Source of the DNA: Lachnospiraceae bacterium
GTDB taxonomy: Bacteria; Bacillota; Clostridia; Lachnospirales; Lachnospiraceae
Direction: 5' to 3'
Assembly (NCBI GenBank): GCA_015057055.1
Contig: SVFE01000020.1
Coordinates: forward strand, 1 to 40,482
Length of the DNA: 40,482 bases
Shown here: piece after piece, positions 24,891 through 31,867 of the stretch
Numbering within the stretch: position 1 is the first letter of the stretch
Layout: each line of letters starts with the position of its first letter
Position numbers and translations under genes: made by a program
The notes under the pieces: model-generated
The model's input: the letters and a program-made list of their open reading frames with translations, nothing else
Told to the model about the DNA's origin: nothing
Database searches by the model: none

Positions 24891-25316
24891 TTATTTCATA
24901 ACATATTCATTAGAATAATACGGAATAATCAGCGTTTGGCCTTCGATAAGTAAATCGGAGGTCAAATGATTAATACTACAAACTTCTTGTATATAAGTTT
25001 TATAATTTTCATCCGGAGAATATTGCTGTGCATAAGACCACAATGTGTCTCCTTCTTCAATTTCAACGGCACAATAATATTTATATAAAACATCATCCGT
25101 GCTTTCATTTGCGCTGGCTTTTCCCGGAAGCAAAATCACGCCCGAAACAATAATCAGTACTACAGAAACAGCAACTAATGCCATACGACGAAGTACCAAT
25201 ATTCTGTATCCTCGTTTCTTTTTCATCTTTTTAATATTTCGAGCAATGCAATTTACAATCAGTGCAAGTACAGCAAACAAAATCTCACTAAAATCCATTC
25301 TTCTTTCCATTTTCAT
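24891..25316 (-). CDS. LysM membrane protein divergent from lexA (YneA-like, SOS-linked)
   Basis: A 141-residue protein with a short cytosolic part, then a basic stretch and a membrane anchor (about residues 45-63), and a C-terminal extracellular LysM domain (VEIEEGDTLWSYAQQYSP through LIEGQTLIIPYY) that binds peptidoglycan. Position, architecture and the LexA-like boxes in its promoter parallel B. subtilis YneA, which blocks division during DNA damage. I choose ATG 25316, spaced well after AAGGGA. An in-frame GTG at 25346 would put the ribosome binding site inside the gene. Division inhibition is an inference from context. Confidence 0.8.
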   Translation of the reverse strand: MKMERRMDFSEILFAVLALIVNCIARNIKKMKKKRGYRILVLRRMALVAVSVVLIIVSGVILLPGKASANESTDDVLYKYYCAVEIEEGDTLWSYAQQYSPDENYKTYIQEVCSINHLTSDLLIEGQTLIIPYYSNEYVMK

Positions 25317-25339
25317 CTTATGCAATCCCTTTCTTTTTT

Positions 25340-25452
25340 CAAACACATGTTCTGTTTATATAACTATAATATCGAACAAATTTTCGAATGTCAATACTTT
25401 TTCGAACAAATATTCGAACTTTTTTCGAACATATTTTCCGAAAATATGTTTG
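25340..25452. promoter_or_regulatory. Cluster of five LexA-box-like operator sites
   Basis: Sites resemble the Firmicute SOS box GAAC-N4-GTTC. They are 25340-25353 (minus-strand AGAACATGTGTTTG), 25373-25386 CGAACAAATTTTCG, 25403-25416 CGAACAAATATTCG, 25426-25439 CGAACATATTTTCC and 25439-25452 CGAAAATATGTTTG. Centre spacings are about 33, 30, 23 and 13 nt. The first two cover the LysM promoter and the last covers the lexA -35. Each site departs from consensus in one or two positions, so affinities should differ. Confidence 0.75.
25366..25394 (-). promoter_or_regulatory. Promoter of the LysM gene with a LexA box in its spacer
   Basis: On the minus strand a perfect TTGACA (25389-25394), a 17-nt spacer and TATTAT (25366-25371). 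The spacer holds a LexA-like box (25373-25386), and another box (25340-25353) lies just past the expected start point, so bound LexA would block polymerase. Confidence 0.8.
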
Positions 25453-25477
25453 CTTTTTTTGTTTTTTGTGTTATTCT
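25450..25477 (+). promoter_or_regulatory. Candidate lexA promoter
   Basis: TTGCTT (25450-25455), a 16-nt spacer and TATTCT (25472-25477) with an extended TGT before it. The -35 overlaps the last LexA-like box (25439-25452), consistent with autorepression. Confidence 0.55.
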
Positions 25478-25504
25478 ATAAAAAAAGCCGAAAGGAGAAT
25501 CTTT

Positions 25505-26122
25505 ATGGCATACGGAAAAATCACCAAAAAACAAGAAGAAATACTGAATTTTATGAAAGATACAATTCTAAAAAAAGGCTATCCTCCCACGGTCCGCGAT
25601 ATTTGCGAAGCGGTTAATCTGCGCTCTACCTCTTCCGTTCATTCGCATCTTGAGACTTTAGAAGTAAACGGATATATACGACGAGATCCTACAAAACCTC
25701 GTGCGATTGAAATTATAGACGATTCATTCCAGATGATACGACACGAAATGACCAGCATTCCTATCGTAGGAACTGTAGCTGCAGGTCAGCCAATTTTAGC
25801 CCAGCAAAATATCGATGGTTTCTTTCCCCTTCCTGTGGAATATGTTCCTAACAAGGAAACTTTCGTCTTGAAAGTAAAAGGAGACAGTATGATCAATATC
25901 GGTATTTTTTCCGGCGATAATGTTTTTGTCGAATGCTGCAATACCGCTTCTAACGGGGATGTAGTGGTTGCTTTAATTGATGACTCTGCTACCGTAAAAA
26001 CGTATTATAAAGAAAACGGACACATTAGACTACAGCCGGAAAACGATTCCATGGAGCCCATTATTGTTGACGACTGCCAGATCTTAGGCAAAGTATTTGG
26101 CGTCTTTCGTCTTTATCGATAA
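25505..26122 (+). CDS. lexA: LexA repressor
   Basis: The SOS master repressor, which cleaves itself when RecA is activated. The N-terminal winged helix-turn-helix covers residues 1-70 (TVRDICEAVNLRSTSSVHSHL). The cleavage bond A93-G94 lies in VGTVAAGQP, and the catalytic dyad is S128 (GDSMIN) and K165 (SATVKTYYK). It has 205 residues, normal length. ATG 25505 is chosen because AAAGGAG (25491-25497) is 7 nt upstream; a longer in-frame opening reaches back over the operator but has no ribosome site. The LexA-like boxes upstream indicate autoregulation. Confidence 0.97.
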   Translation: MAYGKITKKQEEILNFMKDTILKKGYPPTVRDICEAVNLRSTSSVHSHLETLEVNGYIRRDPTKPRAIEIIDDSFQMIRHEMTSIPIVGTVAAGQPILAQQNIDGFFPLPVEYVPNKETFVLKVKGDSMINIGIFSGDNVFVECCNTASNGDVVVALIDDSATVKTYYKENGHIRLQPENDSMEPIIVDDCQILGKVFGVFRLYR

Positions 26123-26134
26123 AAAAATAAAAAA

Positions 26135-26160
26135 CGGCATTTTCATTACGAAAATTGCCG
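26135..26160. terminator. Bidirectional terminator between lexA and rsfS
   Basis: CGGCATTTTC (26135-26144) and GAAAATTGCCG (26150-26160) pair with one bulged T, followed by CTTTTT on the plus strand and preceded by a long A run that reads as T on the minus strand. It serves the convergent lexA and rsfS transcripts. Confidence 0.8.
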
Positions 26161-26180
26161 CTTTTTATTTTTTGCAATAA

Positions 26181-26543
26181 CTAATTAAGAAAATCAACAT
26201 CATCTGCATTCATAATTTTTCCGTCTTTCCAAATTCGTTCTAAGTTATAAAACAAACGGTTGTCCTTGTCAAATACATGAATAATGATATCGCCATAATC
26301 CATCAGTACCCAGTTGGCATTTTGATATCCTTCAATTTGTTTGGGAGACAATCCTGCTTTGCCCAGTTTTTCTTCCACAAAATCTGCAATCGCGTGAACC
26401 TGACTGGGATTATTACCGTTGGCAATAATAAAATAATCACCGATGGAAGAAACTTCCGCTATATCAATAATACGTATTTCTTCCGCTTTTTTCTCTTCCA
26501 TTGCAGCAACCGCAATTTTGGCAAATTCTTTTGATGAATTCAT
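26181..26543 (-). CDS. rsfS: Ribosomal silencing factor RsfS
   Basis: RsfS (YbeB/Iojap family) binds L14 and prevents subunit joining under nutrient limitation. The core IRIIDIAEVSSIGDYFIIANGNNPSQVHAIADFVEEKL and later NWVLMDYGDIIIHVF are family signatures (each quoted in part). It is 120 residues long. GAGGAGG stands before the ATG. It is the last gene of the minus-strand ribosomal operon, after yqeK, as in most Firmicutes. Confidence 0.95.
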   Translation of the reverse strand: MNSSKEFAKIAVAAMEEKKAEEIRIIDIAEVSSIGDYFIIANGNNPSQVHAIADFVEEKLGKAGLSPKQIEGYQNANWVLMDYGDIIIHVFDKDNRLFYNLERIWKDGKIMNADDVDFLN

Positions 26544-26573
26544 TTTAACCTCCTCATTTTAGCCTAATAAATA

Positions 26574-27149
26574 CTAATTTTTGGTAAACTTTTCATAATA
26601 TAACAATGCATTCCTTGAACGTGCATCAATAGTCTTTTCATTTTCTTCCAAAAAACCAATCGTATTTCGTAGAATCCTGTATATTGCTGCGTCTATATCA
26701 ATAAAAATCAATGCACGTATTTCATCTAATCCTGTAATAGGTTTTCTTCCCGGTTCCACATAATCCGCAACAAAGATTATTTTTTCCAGCATCGTCATGT
26801 TTTCGCGACCGGTGGTATGATATAATACAGCCGATAATATATCCTCATCTTCGACACAATATTTTTCTTTTGCAAGAAAAGCTCCCAGTTTTGCATGAAC
26901 CAGCGACGAATTATCTTTTTCACTTTCGCTCAATTCCAGACCATATTTTTCGCAAAGCGCATATTGCTTCTTTTTATCAATACATTTGGCACAATCGTGA
27001 AGCAATCCTGCCAGATACGCTTTATCAACATCCACGCCGTATCGCATCGCCAAAGCCGCCGCTGTATAGGCAACTCCTTCCGTATGCTCCATTCGCTTTT
27101 TGTCTAATTGCTTTTCCAGTTGTTCTTTAATCTTTTTCTCATTCATCAT
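26574..27149 (-). CDS. yqeK: HD-domain hydrolase YqeK
   Basis: Family members cleave Ap4A symmetrically to two ADP, using a metal-bound HD domain. H22 (MEHTEGVAYTAAALA), H51-D52 (GLLHDCAKC) and the later VLYHTTGRENMTMLEKIIFVADYVEPGRK (quoted in parts) give the metal ligands and substrate pocket. It is 191 residues long. The start may be the first or second of two adjacent Met codons. It overlaps the end of nadD by 11 nt, the usual nadD-yqeK-rsfS arrangement. Confidence 0.94.
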   Translation of the reverse strand: MMNEKKIKEQLEKQLDKKRMEHTEGVAYTAAALAMRYGVDVDKAYLAGLLHDCAKCIDKKKQYALCEKYGLELSESEKDNSSLVHAKLGAFLAKEKYCVEDEDILSAVLYHTTGRENMTMLEKIIFVADYVEPGRKPITGLDEIRALIFIDIDAAIYRILRNTIGFLEENEKTIDARSRNALLYYEKFTKN

Positions 27150-27759
27150 GACTTTGATATAATTGAAATTCCTGTATTATTTTTTCTACTTTCGGGCTTA
27201 CTTCATCCCTGACAGATTCCCCGCGAAAAACTTTTTCCCGTAGTAAAGAAGAAGATATTTTGCAGGAAAAATCCATAACGAATATTACTGCATTATATAA
27301 TTTCTCATACTCAGAAATCACCGCCATTAGACCTTTGCTTTCTTCAGAGACACTATTTACACCATCCTCGCGACAAGCAACAATCAACTTGGCAAGTTTA
27401 AAAATCTTTTCAAAATTTTTCCATAAGTGAATAGATAATAATGAATCCTCACCCATGATAAAATATATTTCATCTTCCGGATATAAATAATGCAATTTGT
27501 CTAAAGTGTCCGAAGTATAGGAAGGCCCTGCGGTATTAATTTCCAATTTGCAAACAGAAAATTCGTCAATTTCTTCTATTGCGGCACACACCATTTTTAA
27601 TCGTAACTCTTTACCGGTCACATTTTGTTTCATATAGGAATCGCCGGTTGGCAGAAAAAAAACTTTATCCAAACCGAAATGCTTTCGTGCTTTTTGCGCC
27701 ATCGCAATATGTCCGTTATGAATCGGATTAAATGTGCCTCCCAAAAAACCGATTTTCAA
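27139..27759 (-). CDS. nadD: Nicotinate-nucleotide adenylyltransferase
   Basis: Makes deamido-NAD from NaMN and ATP in NAD synthesis. GGTFNPIHNGH (residues 7-17) is the nucleotidyltransferase signature and ISSSLLREKV near the C-terminus is the second ATP motif. I place the start at a TTG (27759), because GGGAGG lies 6 nt before it and the protein then begins KIGFLGG like other NadD. A longer in-frame opening to 27828 would overlap yhbY and add a non-family N-terminus. The product has 206 residues. Confidence 0.95.
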   Translation of the reverse strand: MKIGFLGGTFNPIHNGHIAMAQKARKHFGLDKVFFLPTGDSYMKQNVTGKELRLKMVCAAIEEIDEFSVCKLEINTAGPSYTSDTLDKLHYLYPEDEIYFIMGEDSLLSIHLWKNFEKIFKLAKLIVACREDGVNSVSEESKGLMAVISEYEKLYNAVIFVMDFSCKISSSLLREKVFRGESVRDEVSPKVEKIIQEFQLYQSHDE

Positions 27760-27775
27760 AATACGCCTCCCGAAA

Positions 27776-28066
27776 TTATTTAGGCAAAATAATTTGTTTA
27801 TTGTCTTTATTTTCTTTGTATAATACAATTTTACGGCCGATTACATGAACTACAGCAGAACCGGTCCGTTCCGCCAGCGCCTGGGCCATCTCTCCCGGAT
27901 TCTCTTCCGCAGATTTCAGAACGGAAATTTTAATAAGTTCATGTGTCTGAAATGCTTCTGCCACTGCATTGGTAACTTCCGGCGTTAAATTGGATTTCCC
28001 AATTTGAAATAACGGTGTAATATTTGATGCTAAACTTTTTAAATATGCTCTTTGCTTGCTGGTCAT
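27776..28066 (-). CDS. yhbY: YhbY/CRS1 family RNA-binding protein
   Basis: A small KH-like RNA-binding protein linked to 50S subunit assembly. MTSKQRAYLKSLA at the start, then FQIGKSNLTPEVTNAV, HELIKISVLK and VVHVIGRKIVLYKE follow the family closely. I prefer the ATG at 28066, 6 nt after GGAG, over one 12 nt upstream that would include this site. The product has 96 residues. It lies between obg and nadD as in other Clostridia. Confidence 0.93.
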   Translation of the reverse strand: MTSKQRAYLKSLASNITPLFQIGKSNLTPEVTNAVAEAFQTHELIKISVLKSAEENPGEMAQALAERTGSAVVHVIGRKIVLYKENKDNKQIILPK

Positions 28067-28086
28067 ATTGTTCTCCATTTCAAAAC

Positions 28087-29424
28087 TTATTTATAATAAT
28101 CAAATGCAAAACCGTACATCCGAACAGTATCGCCTTCTTTAATACCCAAATTTTCCAACTCTTCCAAAATACCGTTGTCTTTCATGAAATTCTGGAAAAA
28201 TTGAAATCCTTTTTCCGATTCCAAGTTAGTATATCCCAACATCTTTTCAATTCTGGGGCCCTCTACGACATAAGCATCCTCTTCTGCATCATAATATACT
28301 TCGTAGGGTTCTTCTGAATAAGCGAGGTACACATCCGGATCATATTCTGATTCAAAGATAACATCTTCCTTCTTCAGTTCCTGTAACTGTTTAAAAACAT
28401 AAGAAATTAGCTCTTTAATTCCTTCCCCTGTTGCCGTACTTATCGGGAAAACACGATACCCTTTGGGTTCAAATTCTGCCTTAATCCGTTCAATGGGAGA
28501 AATATATTCCGGATAAATAAGTTCCCCGTCTTCATCAATATCAATCGGTTCCACATCCTTTACAATGGCATCAATTTTATTGGCCACTATAATTTGCGGA
28601 ATGGAGGAAACTTTCTCGCCGTATTTTTTTAATTCTTCATTTATCAAGTAAAAATCTTCGATGGGATCACGTCCTTCTACCGAAGCTGCATCCAAAACAT
28701 GCAAAAGAAGCTTATTTCGTTCAATATGACGTAAAAACTGAAGACCAAGACCTTGTCCATCGGCTGCACCTTCAATTAGACCCGGTAAGTCCGCTACAAC
28801 AAAGGAATTACCGTCTCCCATATCAACCACGCCAAGATTGGGAGACAACGTTGTAAAATGATAATCTGCGATCTGGGGTTTTGCATTGGATACTTTGGAT
28901 AAAAACGAAGATTTTCCCACGCTGGGAAAACCAACCAGCCCAACGTCCGCAATCATTTTTAGCTCCAATATTACTTCCAGCTCTTTTGCAGGTTGCCCCG
29001 GCTGGGCATATTTGGGTGCTTGCATCGTGGATGTTGCATAATGCTGGTTACCGTTTCCGCCTTTTCCGCCGGTCAGTATCTTTTGACTTGTACAGTTTCC
29101 GGACATATCCACAATTACTTTCCCGGTCTCCGCATCTTTAACAACGGTACCCTTGGGTACTTTAATGTAAATATTGTCGCCGTCTTTTCCGCGACAGTTT
29201 CTTTTTCCGCCGTCAGCACCGTTTGTGGCCGCAAATTTTCTCTTATGCTTAAAATCAATCAACGTATTGAGACCTAAATCCACAACAAAATAAACGTCTC
29301 CTCCGCGACCTCCGTCACCGCCGTCCGGACCACCATCCGGCACATATTTTTCACGACGAAAGGAAACATGTCCATCGCCACCTTTACCGCTTTTTATTAA
29401 AATCTTCGCTCTGTCTGCAAACAT
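28087..29424 (-). CDS. obg: GTPase Obg
   Basis: An essential GTPase for 50S assembly and stress control. The Gly-rich Obg fold fills residues 1-158 (GKGGDGHVSFRREKYVPDGG). The G domain has G1 GFPSVGKSS (165-173), DLPGLIEGA (G3) and VANKID (G4). The C-terminal OCT domain (about 360-445) ends GDTVRMYGFAFDYYK. An acidic stretch rich in Asp, Glu and Tyr (about 345-395) precedes and enters it. The 445-residue length is usual for Clostridia. Confidence 0.97.
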   Translation of the reverse strand: MFADRAKILIKSGKGGDGHVSFRREKYVPDGGPDGGDGGRGGDVYFVVDLGLNTLIDFKHKRKFAATNGADGGKRNCRGKDGDNIYIKVPKGTVVKDAETGKVIVDMSGNCTSQKILTGGKGGNGNQHYATSTMQAPKYAQPGQPAKELEVILELKMIADVGLVGFPSVGKSSFLSKVSNAKPQIADYHFTTLSPNLGVVDMGDGNSFVVADLPGLIEGAADGQGLGLQFLRHIERNKLLLHVLDAASVEGRDPIEDFYLINEELKKYGEKVSSIPQIIVANKIDAIVKDVEPIDIDEDGELIYPEYISPIERIKAEFEPKGYRVFPISTATGEGIKELISYVFKQLQELKKEDVIFESEYDPDVYLAYSEEPYEVYYDAEEDAYVVEGPRIEKMLGYTNLESEKGFQFFQNFMKDNGILEELENLGIKEGDTVRMYGFAFDYYK

Positions 29425-29444
29425 AATTTTACTCCATAAAAGTT

Positions 29445-29471
29445 GAGCCCCAAACTTTAAGTTTGAGGCTC
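29445..29471 (-). other. Intercistronic hairpin between rpmA and obg
   Basis: Near-perfect inverted repeat with arms GAGCCCCAAA (29445-29454) and TTTGAGGCTC (29462-29471), one position a G-U pair in the RNA. The T-tract after it on the minus strand is weak. It may attenuate read-through into obg or stabilise the upstream mRNA. Confidence 0.55.
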
Positions 29472-29484
29472 ATAACAATTGTTC

Positions 29485-29769
29485 TTAGTTTTCAACCGGA
29501 TATACGGAAGCCTGCTTTTTGTCACGGCCTTTTCTTTCAAATCTCAAAACACCGTCAGTCAAAGCAAACAAAGTATCATCTCCGCCACGTCCAACGTTTA
29601 CACCGGGATGAATCTTTGTACCACGCTGTCTGTATAAAATATTACCAGCTTTAACAAATTGTCCATCAGCTCTTTTTGCACCTAAACGTTTCGCTTCTGA
29701 ATCTCTACCGTTCTTTGTAGAGCCCACACCTTTTTTATGAGCAAAAAATTGAAGGTTCATTTTTAACAT
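29485..29769 (-). CDS. rpmA: 50S ribosomal protein L27 with a Prp-cleavable N-terminus
   Basis: L27 reaches the peptidyl-transferase centre. [19 protein letters not shown] is the family signature. The protein begins [14 protein letters not shown]: the LQFF extension is the Firmicute type that must be cut off after the second Phe by protease Prp. The prp gene lies directly upstream, 4 nt away. The product has 94 residues before processing. Confidence 0.97.
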   Translation of the reverse strand: MLKMNLQFFAHKKGVGSTKNGRDSEAKRLGAKRADGQFVKAGNILYRQRGTKIHPGVNVGRGGDDTLFALTDGVLRFERKGRDKKQASVYPVEN

Positions 29770-29773
29770 CGCT

Positions 29774-30100
29774 TTATACCTCCTTCATTACAATAGTTAA
29801 ATACGCATCACCGTAGCTTTCCAAGATACTGTTTAGACCAAGAATCATGGAATCTACTAAAAATTCTGCCTTATCATCTGCTGTTTCCGGGAATGTGACT
29901 TTGATATCCCCGTCTTTTTTTACCTTTACTTTCATAGGGCATTTTGTTAATGCTTCTATGGAATTAACTGCATTTAAAACAAGAACCGAAACCGATGCAC
30001 AAACAATATCTTTGCCGTACGCATCATATTCCGCATGGCCTTCACAGCAGAATCCAACATATTTTTCATTTCTGTTTTTTTGAATCTCTACAGAAATCAT
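29774..30100 (-). CDS. prp: Ribosomal-processing cysteine protease Prp
   Basis: Prp (YsxB) removes the N-terminal extension of L27 in Firmicutes. The catalytic pair is at H22 ([13 protein letters not shown]) and C34 ([11 protein letters not shown]), the same numbering as in S. aureus Prp. It has 108 residues. It sits between rplU and rpmA, its substrate gene, as expected. Confidence 0.94.
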   Translation of the reverse strand: MISVEIQKNRNEKYVGFCCEGHAEYDAYGKDIVCASVSVLVLNAVNSIEALTKCPMKVKVKKDGDIKVTFPETADDKAEFLVDSMILGLNSILESYGDAYLTIVMKEV

Positions 30101-30113
30101 AACATATACCTAA

Positions 30114-30419
30114 TTAAGCATTGATTTTGTCAATTTTAACTTGGGTGTATGCTTGTCTGTGACCATTCTTTTTATGATAGCCGGTTTTTCTCTTGTATTT
30201 GTATACAATAACCTTTTTGCCTTTGCCCTGATCCATAACGGTTGCAGAAACAGATGCACTTGCTACATCTTTACCAACCTTTAATGTTCCGTCAGAAACA
30301 GCAACTACCTGGTCAAACGTTACAGTATCTCCAGCCTCTGCTGCAAGCTTCTCAACTTTGATGATATCGCCTTCAGAAACCTTATACTGTTTTCCACCTG
30401 TTGCAATAATTGCGTACAT
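30114..30419 (-). CDS. rplU: 50S ribosomal protein L21
   Basis: Binds 23S r[28 protein letters not shown] is the standard start (quoted in part), and [18 protein letters not shown] the standard C-terminal signature. It has 101 residues. AGGAGG precedes the ATG. It is the first gene of the operon running to rsfS, driven by the promoter at 30502-30530. Confidence 0.97.
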   Translation of the reverse strand: MYAIIATGGKQYKVSEGDIIKVEKLAAEAGDTVTFDQVVAVSDGTLKVGKDVASASVSATVMDQGKGKKVIVYKYKRKTGYHKKNGHRQAYTQVKIDKINA

Positions 30420-30495
30420 AAAAGCACCTCCTATTACATTTACTCGCTAGCTTCGGTGATTCTTAAGAATACTTAAACCCCACTACGCGGCATAC
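30420..30495 (-). promoter_or_regulatory. Leader of the rplU operon, candidate L21 leader
   Basis: About 76 nt separates the predicted start point from the rplU ATG. It holds a 12-nt palindrome (ATTCTTAAGAAT), a GCTAGC palindrome and a G-rich stretch (GTAGTGGGG). Structured L21 leaders that bind the protein and regulate the operon are known in Firmicutes, and this one fits by position and size. I cannot match it to the family consensus by eye. Confidence 0.45.
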
Positions 30496-30501
30496 TCATA
30501 G

Positions 30502-30530
30502 ATAATAACATACCAAGCAAACACTGTCAA
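30502..30530 (-). promoter_or_regulatory. Consensus sigma-A promoter of the rplU-obg operon
   Basis: On the minus strand a perfect TTGACA (30525-30530), a 17-nt spacer and TATTAT (30502-30507, five of six). It lies just past the stop codon of yitT and gives the ribosomal operon its own strong promoter. Confidence 0.85.
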
Positions 30531-30535
30531 GCAAA

Positions 30536-31420
30536 TTATTTGCTGGTAAATACATCTGCTACTTCCGTAATTGTCATATACGCCTTCGGGTCAATTGCAT
30601 GAACAAGATTACGCATTTTGGCAATCTGGAAACGATTCACGATGAAATAAACAACATTCTTCTCCGCCTTAGAATACCCGCCTACGGCCGGCATAATTGT
30701 GGCACCGGTTTCAAACGTTTCCATAAGACCTTCCGCTACTTCTTCCGCTTTTTCCGTAATAATCATAATCCCTTTGGAACGGTCGATACCTTCTACAATA
30801 AAGTCTATGGTCTTAAGTGCTGCCATATAGGTAATTACAGAGTACAACGGAAGAATCCAACTGTTCATAACAATACCGCATATAACATAGAGAATAACAT
30901 TGTAAATCATAACAAATGTTCCCACTGTCATTCCGAGTTTTTTTGCAAAAATAACAGCCATAACCTCAATTCCGTCGATAGCACCGCCAAATCGTATAGT
31001 CATACCGCTTCCCACACCGGAAATCATGCCCCCAAAAATGGCACACAAAAGCAAATCCTGCTTCGAAAAAGGCGAACCCTGGGAAAAATCCACCCCGATA
31101 ACATCATTGATAACCCATGCGCCCATAGAATAAACAATAATCGCGAAAATAGAATATATGGTAAATGTCATTCCCTGTCTCTTGTAACCAAAAATAAACA
31201 AGGGAATATTCAAAATGATCAAAAACAACGAAAGAGTAAATCCTTCCGGCGTTATGTGATCCAAAAGCATGGACGTTCCGGAAATACCGCTATCGTATAG
31301 TTTAACCGGCGCAAGAAAAAGCGTAACACCAAAAGCATTGATGCAACCGGCCAAAAGCAAAAGCAAAAAATTGATAGCATTAAGCTTATTCAGCTGATCT
31401 TTAATCTGCTGTTTCACCAT
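30536..31420 (-). CDS. YitT family membrane protein with DUF2179 domain
   Basis: A 294-residue protein. The N-terminal half has five or six membrane helices with the family segments LAGCINAFGVTLFLAPVKLYDSG and GMTIRFGGAIDGIEVMAVI. The C-terminal soluble DUF2179 domain (about 210-290) has IMIITEKAEEVAEGLMETF and RNLVHAIDPKAYMTITEVADVF. The family is widespread in Firmicutes but its substrate is unknown. Its ATG follows the stop codon of the PilZ gene with no gap, so the two are co-translated. Confidence 0.9.
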   Translation of the reverse strand: MVKQQIKDQLNKLNAINFLLLLLAGCINAFGVTLFLAPVKLYDSGISGTSMLLDHITPEGFTLSLFLIILNIPLFIFGYKRQGMTFTIYSIFAIIVYSMGAWVINDVIGVDFSQGSPFSKQDLLLCAIFGGMISGVGSGMTIRFGGAIDGIEVMAVIFAKKLGMTVGTFVMIYNVILYVICGIVMNSWILPLYSVITYMAALKTIDFIVEGIDRSKGIMIITEKAEEVAEGLMETFETGATIMPAVGGYSKAEKNVVYFIVNRFQIAKMRNLVHAIDPKAYMTITEVADVFTSK

Positions 31421-31768
31421 TTATTCTTCCTCCGCAGCATCCTGGAAGGTAGAATAAATCTCTATTCTCTGCATATCGATTTCCGGCATACCAATGAAAA
31501 TACCGCCATACATATAAGATTCTTCCTGCTTTTCGATCCGTACAATTTCAACAAATGCTTTAATTGTCTCTTTTGTCCAAATGGTCAGTAAACATTCATA
31601 AACAGCTCCGATTTGCAACGGATAATCACAGGTAAATCCCATTCCGGATTTAGAAACATCTTTCACATTGATATTCGCCGTAGTTTCCCCTCCGTCAGCA
31701 ATGTCCAAACGATTTAAAACAATTTGGGATTCCAGCTCCATACGTTTATTTTTTCTTTTTTCTTCCAT
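31421..31768 (-). CDS. PilZ domain protein, likely c-di-GMP receptor
   Basis: A 115-residue single PilZ domain. Both ligand motifs are present: RxxxR as RKNKR (residues 5-9) and DxSxxG as DVSKSG. I choose ATG 31768 because GAAAGGTGA stands before it and the protein then begins MEEKRKNKR. An in-frame start 48 nt upstream lacks a ribosome site. It is translationally joined to the YitT membrane gene, suggesting c-di-GMP may act on that protein; this is an inference. Confidence 0.85.
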   Translation of the reverse strand: MEEKRKNKRMELESQIVLNRLDIADGGETTANINVKDVSKSGMGFTCDYPLQIGAVYECLLTIWTKETIKAFVEIVRIEKQEESYMYGGIFIGMPEIDMQRIEIYSTFQDAAEEE

Positions 31769-31832
31769 TGTACAATTCACCTTTCTTTTATTACGTAAAA
31801 TAAAACAATCTTTCACAAATTATATCTGTTTC

Positions 31833-31861
31833 ATTATAACATCCGCATTTTTATGTAGCAA
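31833..31861 (-). promoter_or_regulatory. Promoter of pilZ-yitT
   Basis: On the minus strand TTGCTA (31856-31861), a 17-nt spacer and a perfect TATAAT (31833-31838) with extended TGT. It lies just past the queA stop codon. Confidence 0.7.
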
Positions 31862-31867
31862 TAAAAA

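Noticed and set aside
25340-25452. CRISPR-like short repeats
   Set aside because: The repeats are 14-nt near-palindromes at uneven spacing that fit LexA sites; there are no cas genes.
25388-25504. Longer lexA start upstream of 25505
   Set aside because: It would translate the operator and promoter. The family N-terminus and ribosome site both point to 25505.
30599-31300. Plus-strand open frame (233 codons) opposite yitT
   Set aside because: Antisense shadow with a His- and Asn-rich composition and no ribosome site.
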